From contig DGEQ01000033.1 of assembly GCA_002386045.1 (NCBI GenBank), positions 495-8,226 on the forward strand: a stretch of DNA of 7,732 nucleotides. Reading direction: 5' to 3'. Source of the DNA: Hungateiclostridiaceae bacterium UBA3922 (GTDB lineage: Bacteria > Bacillota > Clostridia > Acetivibrionales > DTU013). Numbering within the stretch: position 1 is the stretch's first letter; every line of letters begins with the position of its first letter. Position numbers and translations under genes: made by a program. Positions 4,584 through 7,732 of the stretch are shown in pieces. Under the pieces are notes generated by a model. That model was not told the DNA's origin. It saw nothing but the letters and a program-made list of their open reading frames with translations, and searched no databases.

Positions 4584-6296
4584 ATGACAACGAAACCTAA
4601 CCGTGAAGTGCGCCACATTAGGGATTTCAAGGATATGCTCGAGCAAAGCACAAAACTCTACGGCGATAATGAGGCATTCTACATCAAGTCGGACGACGGG
4701 ACCTACAAGGGGATAAAATACAGGGAATTCAAAAAAGAAGTCGATTCATTCGGCACTGCCCTGGTGGATCTCGGGCTAAAAGGGAAATTCGTCGCAGTGA
4801 TCGGTGAAAACCGGTATGAATGGTGTCTCACTTACCTGGCTGTCGCAAACGGCGTCGGCATCATCGTGCCGCTTGACAGGGAACTGCCCCGGGAAGAGAT
4901 CGAAAACCTGCTGATCCGTTCGCATGCCAGCGCAGTGGTCTTTTCCGGGAAGCACGAAAAGGATATGCGCATCATATCTCAGACAGACCCGCAGGTGGAA
5001 TACTTCATCAACATGGACGCCGATGATGACGACGGCAGGTTCCTCTCAATGAAAAAGCTCATGCAGAAAGGGGCGGAACTGCTCGATTCAGGCGTTCGAA
5101 CATATATTGACGCCGAGATCGATCCCGAGGCGTTCGGCATCCTGATCTTCACCTCGGGCACGACAGATCTTGCCAAGGGCGTCATGCTTTCACACAAAAA
5201 CATCGTCTCCAATATCATGTCTGTCTGCTCCGTCCTGTACATAGACGATACAGATTCGACACTGATCATGCTTCCGCTCCATCACACCTACGCATGTACC
5301 ACCAGTTTCCTGCTGATGCTGTACAATGGATGCAGGATCTCGTTCATCGAGGGGCTGAAGCATATCGCGAAGAACATGAAGGAAACCAGCCCGTCCATCG
5401 TAATGGCGGTGCCGCTCCTGCTCGAATCCATGTACAAAAAGATATGGGATTCCATCAACAAGCAGAAATCTGCATACAAGGTGAAGGTAGCGCTGGGGAT
5501 CAGCAAATTGCTGCTGCTCTTCGGGATCGATGTGAGGAAGAAACTGTTCAGGCAGATACACGAAAACATGGGCGGCAGGCTCAGGCTCATCATTTCAGGC
5601 GCTGCCGCGCTTGACCCCGCAGTATCGAAGGGTTTCCGCAACTTCGGCATCCCTGTGATGCAGGGTTACGGCCTCACGGAATGCTCCCCCATCGTTACGG
5701 TGAACCAGTTGGAGAGGTTCAGGGACGATTCCATCGGGCTGCCCCTGCCCTGCAATGAAGTCATGATCTACAAGCCCAACAGGGAGGGCATCGGCGAGAT
5801 CATCGTCAAGGGCAGCAACGTGATGCTCGGGTATTTCGAAAACAGCCTGGCCACGGAAAAAGCTCTCAGGAACGGCTGGTTCCATACCGGAGACCTCGGC
5901 AGGATGACCAGGGAAGGTTTCTTCAGTATCACCGGCAGGAAGAAGAATGTCATCGTCACAAAGAACGGCAAGAACATATATCCCGAGGAAGTCGAGGCTT
6001 ACCTCAACAAGAGCCCGTTCATAGCAGAATCGATGGTTTACGGCAAGGAAGACGAGGCTTCGGAAGAAACCTTCGTATACGCTATGATCGTCCCGGCCAT
6101 GGATATGATAAGAGAAAGGCTTGGCAAGACAGAAGTGGCGGAGGACGAGGTCTTCAGGATCATCGATGCCGAAGTAAGGAACGTCAACAAAAAGATGCCG
6201 CTGTACAAGCGCATACTCCGGTTCACGATACGCCAGGAAGAGTTCGCCAAGACATCGACAAGGAAGATAAAGCGGTATATGGAGAAAATAAGCTGA
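4584..6296 (+). CDS. AMP-forming acyl-CoA synthetase (long-chain fatty acid-CoA ligase family)
   Basis: This enzyme of the ANL adenylate-forming superfamily would activate a carboxylic acid, probably a fatty acid, with ATP and CoA to acyl-CoA, AMP and pyrophosphate. The 570-residue protein carries the motifs in order: P-loop TSGTTDLAKG (190-199), GYGLTECSP (361-369), GWFHTGDLG (431-439), GRKKNVIVTKNGKNIYPEE at the hinge (451-469), and the C-terminal TSTRKIKR with likely adenylation Lys561. The long region between P-loop and GYGLTE, with LPLHHTYAC (230-238), fits the long-chain (FadD15-like) branch better than acetyl-CoA synthetases. The fifth P-loop residue after TSG is Asp195 where Gly or Ser is usual; the other motifs look intact. 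There is no signal peptide or membrane helix. ATG 4584 has AAGGGG at 4568-4573, 10 nt upstream. The gene is single, between its own promoter and a strong terminator, so context does not reveal the substrate. Confidence 0.9.
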   Translation: MTTKPNREVRHIRDFKDMLEQSTKLYGDNEAFYIKSDDGTYKGIKYREFKKEVDSFGTALVDLGLKGKFVAVIGENRYEWCLTYLAVANGVGIIVPLDRELPREEIENLLIRSHASAVVFSGKHEKDMRIISQTDPQVEYFINMDADDDDGRFLSMKKLMQKGAELLDSGVRTYIDAEIDPEAFGILIFTSGTTDLAKGVMLSHKNIVSNIMSVCSVLYIDDTDSTLIMLPLHHTYACTTSFLLMLYNGCRISFIEGLKHIAKNMKETSPSIVMAVPLLLESMYKKIWDSINKQKSAYKVKVALGISKLLLLFGIDVRKKLFRQIHENMGGRLRLIISGAAALDPAVSKGFRNFGIPVMQGYGLTECSPIVTVNQLERFRDDSIGLPLPCNEVMIYKPNREGIGEIIVKGSNVMLGYFENSLATEKALRNGWFHTGDLGRMTREGFFSITGRKKNVIVTKNGKNIYPEEVEAYLNKSPFIAESMVYGKEDEASEETFVYAMIVPAMDMIRERLGKTEVAEDEVFRIIDAEVRNVNKKMPLYKRILRFTIRQEEFAKTSTRKIKRYMEKIS

Positions 6297-6317
6297 AAAA
6301 GGTTCGGTGACACTCCT

Positions 6318-6380
6318 CTGCAGGATGTATCCCTCTATGGTTGAGGAATGTCTCTTATTGGCTGAGGAGTGCTGCCGCGG
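6318..6380. repeat. possible three-unit 21-bp degenerate repeat
   Basis: Segments starting at 6318, 6339 and 6360 are each 21 bp and align as CTGCAGGATGTATC, GGTTGAGGAATGTC and GGCTGAGGAGTGCT, followed by more variable bases. The last two share GAGGA(A/G)TG. The copy number is low and divergence high, so chance similarity is possible. No gene is visible in 6297-6459. Confidence 0.3.
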
Positions 6381-6388
6381 GAGAAAGC

Positions 6389-6424
6389 ACGGGGACGGTT
6401 CCCACAGGGACCGTCCCCGTTTTT
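6389..6424 (+). terminator. strong GGGGACGG-type hairpin terminator between convergent genes
   Basis: ACGGGGACGGT (6389-6399) pairs perfectly with ACCGTCCCCGT (6410-6420). Inside it CCC (6401-6403) can pair with GGG (6407-6409) around an ACA loop. TTTTT at 6420-6424 follows on the plus strand, so it should end the acyl-CoA synthetase transcript. The minus-strand side has only a weak T-tract, so a bidirectional role for leuS is possible but less clear. From general knowledge, palindromes of the form GGGGACGGTTC...GAACCGTCCCC are dispersed in many Clostridia and related Firmicutes; this may be one such copy serving as a terminator. Confidence 0.75.
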
Positions 6425-6459
6425 CACAACTGAAAATTTTGTCACTCGGCTGCCTTGAC

Positions 6460-7713
6460 TTATTTCACGACTATATTGACCAGCCTGCCGGGCACCGCTA
6501 TGACTTTCATGACTGTTTTGCCTTCCAGGAGCTTAATGACCTTTTCATTCTTCATTGCGGCTTCCTCGGTCTGTGCCCTATCCAGGCCGGAAGGCACCAT
6601 TATCTTTTCCCTGATCTTGCCGTTGAGCTGGATCACTATCTCCACTTCGTCCCTGGTAAGCTTCTTATCGTCCCACTTCGGCCACGGCTGGCTGAAGATC
6701 GAGTAAGGTCCGCCCATCTGTTCCCAGAGTTCCTCGGCAAGGTGCGGTGCGAAAGGCGCCAGCAGCTTCAGGAGGTCCATCACGGTGTCGACAAAGAGCC
6801 TGTGATTCTTCCTGCCCGTACTTTCGTACTTGTAGAGCGCGTTTACAAGCTCCATTAACCTCGCTATCGACGTGTTGAACTGGAACCTGTCCGCATCCTC
6901 GGTGACTCCCTTTATGGCCGTGTGCCTTACGAAGTCCAGTTCCTTTTCCTCGGCACCGTATTCTCCCTCAAGCGTCCTGTCGAGTGCAGAAGCCGATTCG
7001 ATCAGCCTCTCCACCCTTCCGACGAACCTCGATATCGCCTTGATGCCGTCATCGCTCCACGGCCCGCCCTCGGTATATGCAAAGCCGAAGCCGAGGTACA
7101 TCCTGAAGACATCAGAGCCATACTCCTTTATATAATCATCCGGCGATATGGTGTTGCCCTTGGACTTACTCATCCTGTTGCCGTCCGGACCGAGGATCGT
7201 GCCCTGGTGGACCAGTGAAAGGAACGGCTCGTCGAAGTTAAGGTATCCCATGTCGCGCAGGGCTTTCGTCACGAACCTCGCATACAGCAGGTGCATCGCC
7301 GCGTGCTCGGCGCCGCCCACGTACTTGTCCACGGGCAGCATCCTATTGATCCATTCGGTGTCGAACGCCTTTTCGGAGTTCTTATTGTCAGGATAGCGCA
7401 GGAAATACCATGACGAACACACGAAAGTGTCCAGCGTGTCAGGGTCCCTTTTCGCCGGCTTGCCGCACTTCGGGCATGTCGTATTGATGAACTCGCTGCA
7501 TTTTGCCAGCGGCGATTCGCCGTCCGGGGTGAATTCCACGTTGTACGGCAGTTCAACCGGCAGGTCTTTTTCAGGCACGGGCACGATGCCGCAGTCGTCG
7601 CAGTAGATTATCGGTATCGGGGCTCCCCAGTAGCGCTGCCTCGACACCAGCCAGTCCCTGAGCCTGTAATTGATCCTGGATTCGCCCCTGCCCTGGCTGC
7701 TGAGCTTCCTGAC
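6460..7713 (-). CDS. leuS: leucyl-tRNA synthetase, 3' part only (N-terminal half missing)
   Basis: The protein charges tRNA-Leu with leucine. The window holds the last 417 residues of an enzyme usually about 800-830 long. Counting from the first genomic codon (7711-7713), it starts just after the editing domain at NYRLRDWLVSRQRYWGAPIP (15-34). It then shows the zinc-binding pairs CDDC (38-41) and CPKC (80-83), the KMSKS signature as NRMSKSKGN (179-187), the helical anticodon-binding domain, and the C-terminal domain with IQLNGKIREK, ending at a TAA complementary to 6460-6462. The HIGH motif and the CP1 editing domain lie beyond the window edge. A GTG-initiated reading starting MYKRQ is spurious, because those five residues are encoded by adapter bases. 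The gene is convergent with the acyl-CoA synthetase gene, and its promoter or any T-box leader is not in the window. Confidence 0.97.
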   Translation of the reverse strand, partial: VRKLSSQGRGESRINYRLRDWLVSRQRYWGAPIPIIYCDDCGIVPVPEKDLPVELPYNVEFTPDGESPLAKCSEFINTTCPKCGKPAKRDPDTLDTFVCSSWYFLRYPDNKNSEKAFDTEWINRMLPVDKYVGGAEHAAMHLLYARFVTKALRDMGYLNFDEPFLSLVHQGTILGPDGNRMSKSKGNTISPDDYIKEYGSDVFRMYLGFGFAYTEGGPWSDDGIKAISRFVGRVERLIESASALDRTLEGEYGAEEKELDFVRHTAIKGVTEDADRFQFNTSIARLMELVNALYKYESTGRKNHRLFVDTVMDLLKLLAPFAPHLAEELWEQMGGPYSIFSQPWPKWDDKKLTRDEVEIVIQLNGKIREKIMVPSGLDRAQTEEAAMKNEKVIKLLEGKTVMKVIAVPGRLVNIVVK

Positions 7714-7732
7714 CTGTCTCTTATACACATCT
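7714..7732. other. Tn5/Nextera mosaic-end adapter at the contig edge (artefact)
   Basis: The final 19 bases, CTGTCTCTTATACACATCT, are identical to the complement of the 19-bp Tn5 mosaic end used in tagmentation libraries. They interrupt leuS in mid-gene, and read leftward they give the well-known artefact peptide MYKRQ. This is untrimmed library sequence, not a transposon in the organism. Confidence 0.96.

Noticed and set aside
7714..7732. Native Tn5-like transposon end
   Set aside because: It matches the engineered 19-bp mosaic end exactly at the contig terminus with no transposase; a library artefact is the simple explanation.

Overview
This looks like an end fragment of a draft or metagenomic contig from an endospore-forming, Gram-positive anaerobe, most likely a Clostridia-type Firmicute of intermediate GC. 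The grounds are a two-domain GerM-type lipoprotein, a ComEA with the SLBB plus helix-hairpin-helix layout, a DacF/DacA-type carboxypeptidase, strong GGAGG ribosome binding sites and a sigma-H-like promoter. No finer taxonomy can be read from the sequence. The right edge is not genomic: the last 19 bases are exactly the Tn5/Nextera mosaic end, so the leucyl-tRNA synthetase gene there is cut by the read or assembly.

Layout, left to right. At 24-173 there may be a 49-residue membrane microprotein, overlapped by a very good leftward intrinsic terminator (66-113). Bases 176-628 are filled by about twelve contiguous, degenerate copies of a 38-bp unit, ending at the gerM stop codon. gerM (628-1725, minus) follows. 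A 388-bp gap holds a second, unrelated degenerate tandem array (about 27 bp per unit, 1794-1979) and a C-rich partly repetitive tail. comEA (2114-3031, minus) comes next. comEA and a D-Ala-D-Ala carboxypeptidase gene (3175-4491, plus) diverge from a compact intergenic region with a sigma-H-like promoter leftward and an extended -10 promoter rightward. A long-chain acyl-CoA synthetase family gene (4584-6296, plus) follows, with its own promoter next to a hairpin plus T-run. It converges on the 3' half of leuS (6460-7713, minus). The gap between them holds a possible 21-bp repeat and a strong GGGGACGG-type hairpin terminator.

Functionally these are mostly housekeeping and envelope or sporulation genes: GerM (lipoprotein tied to the spore engulfment apparatus and germination), ComEA (DNA uptake receptor), a DD-carboxypeptidase (peptidoglycan trimming), an acyl-CoA ligase (fatty acid activation) and LeuRS (translation). 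The genes are ordinary. The unusual part is the intergenic DNA: three gaps carry tandem arrays of different period and unrelated sequence, and the comEA linker contains an in-frame duplication. I see no phage, insertion sequence, CRISPR, toxin-antitoxin or defence genes. The best candidate for something undescribed is the 38-bp array at 176-628, which may be transcribed as the 3' tail of the gerM message up to the terminator at 66-113.
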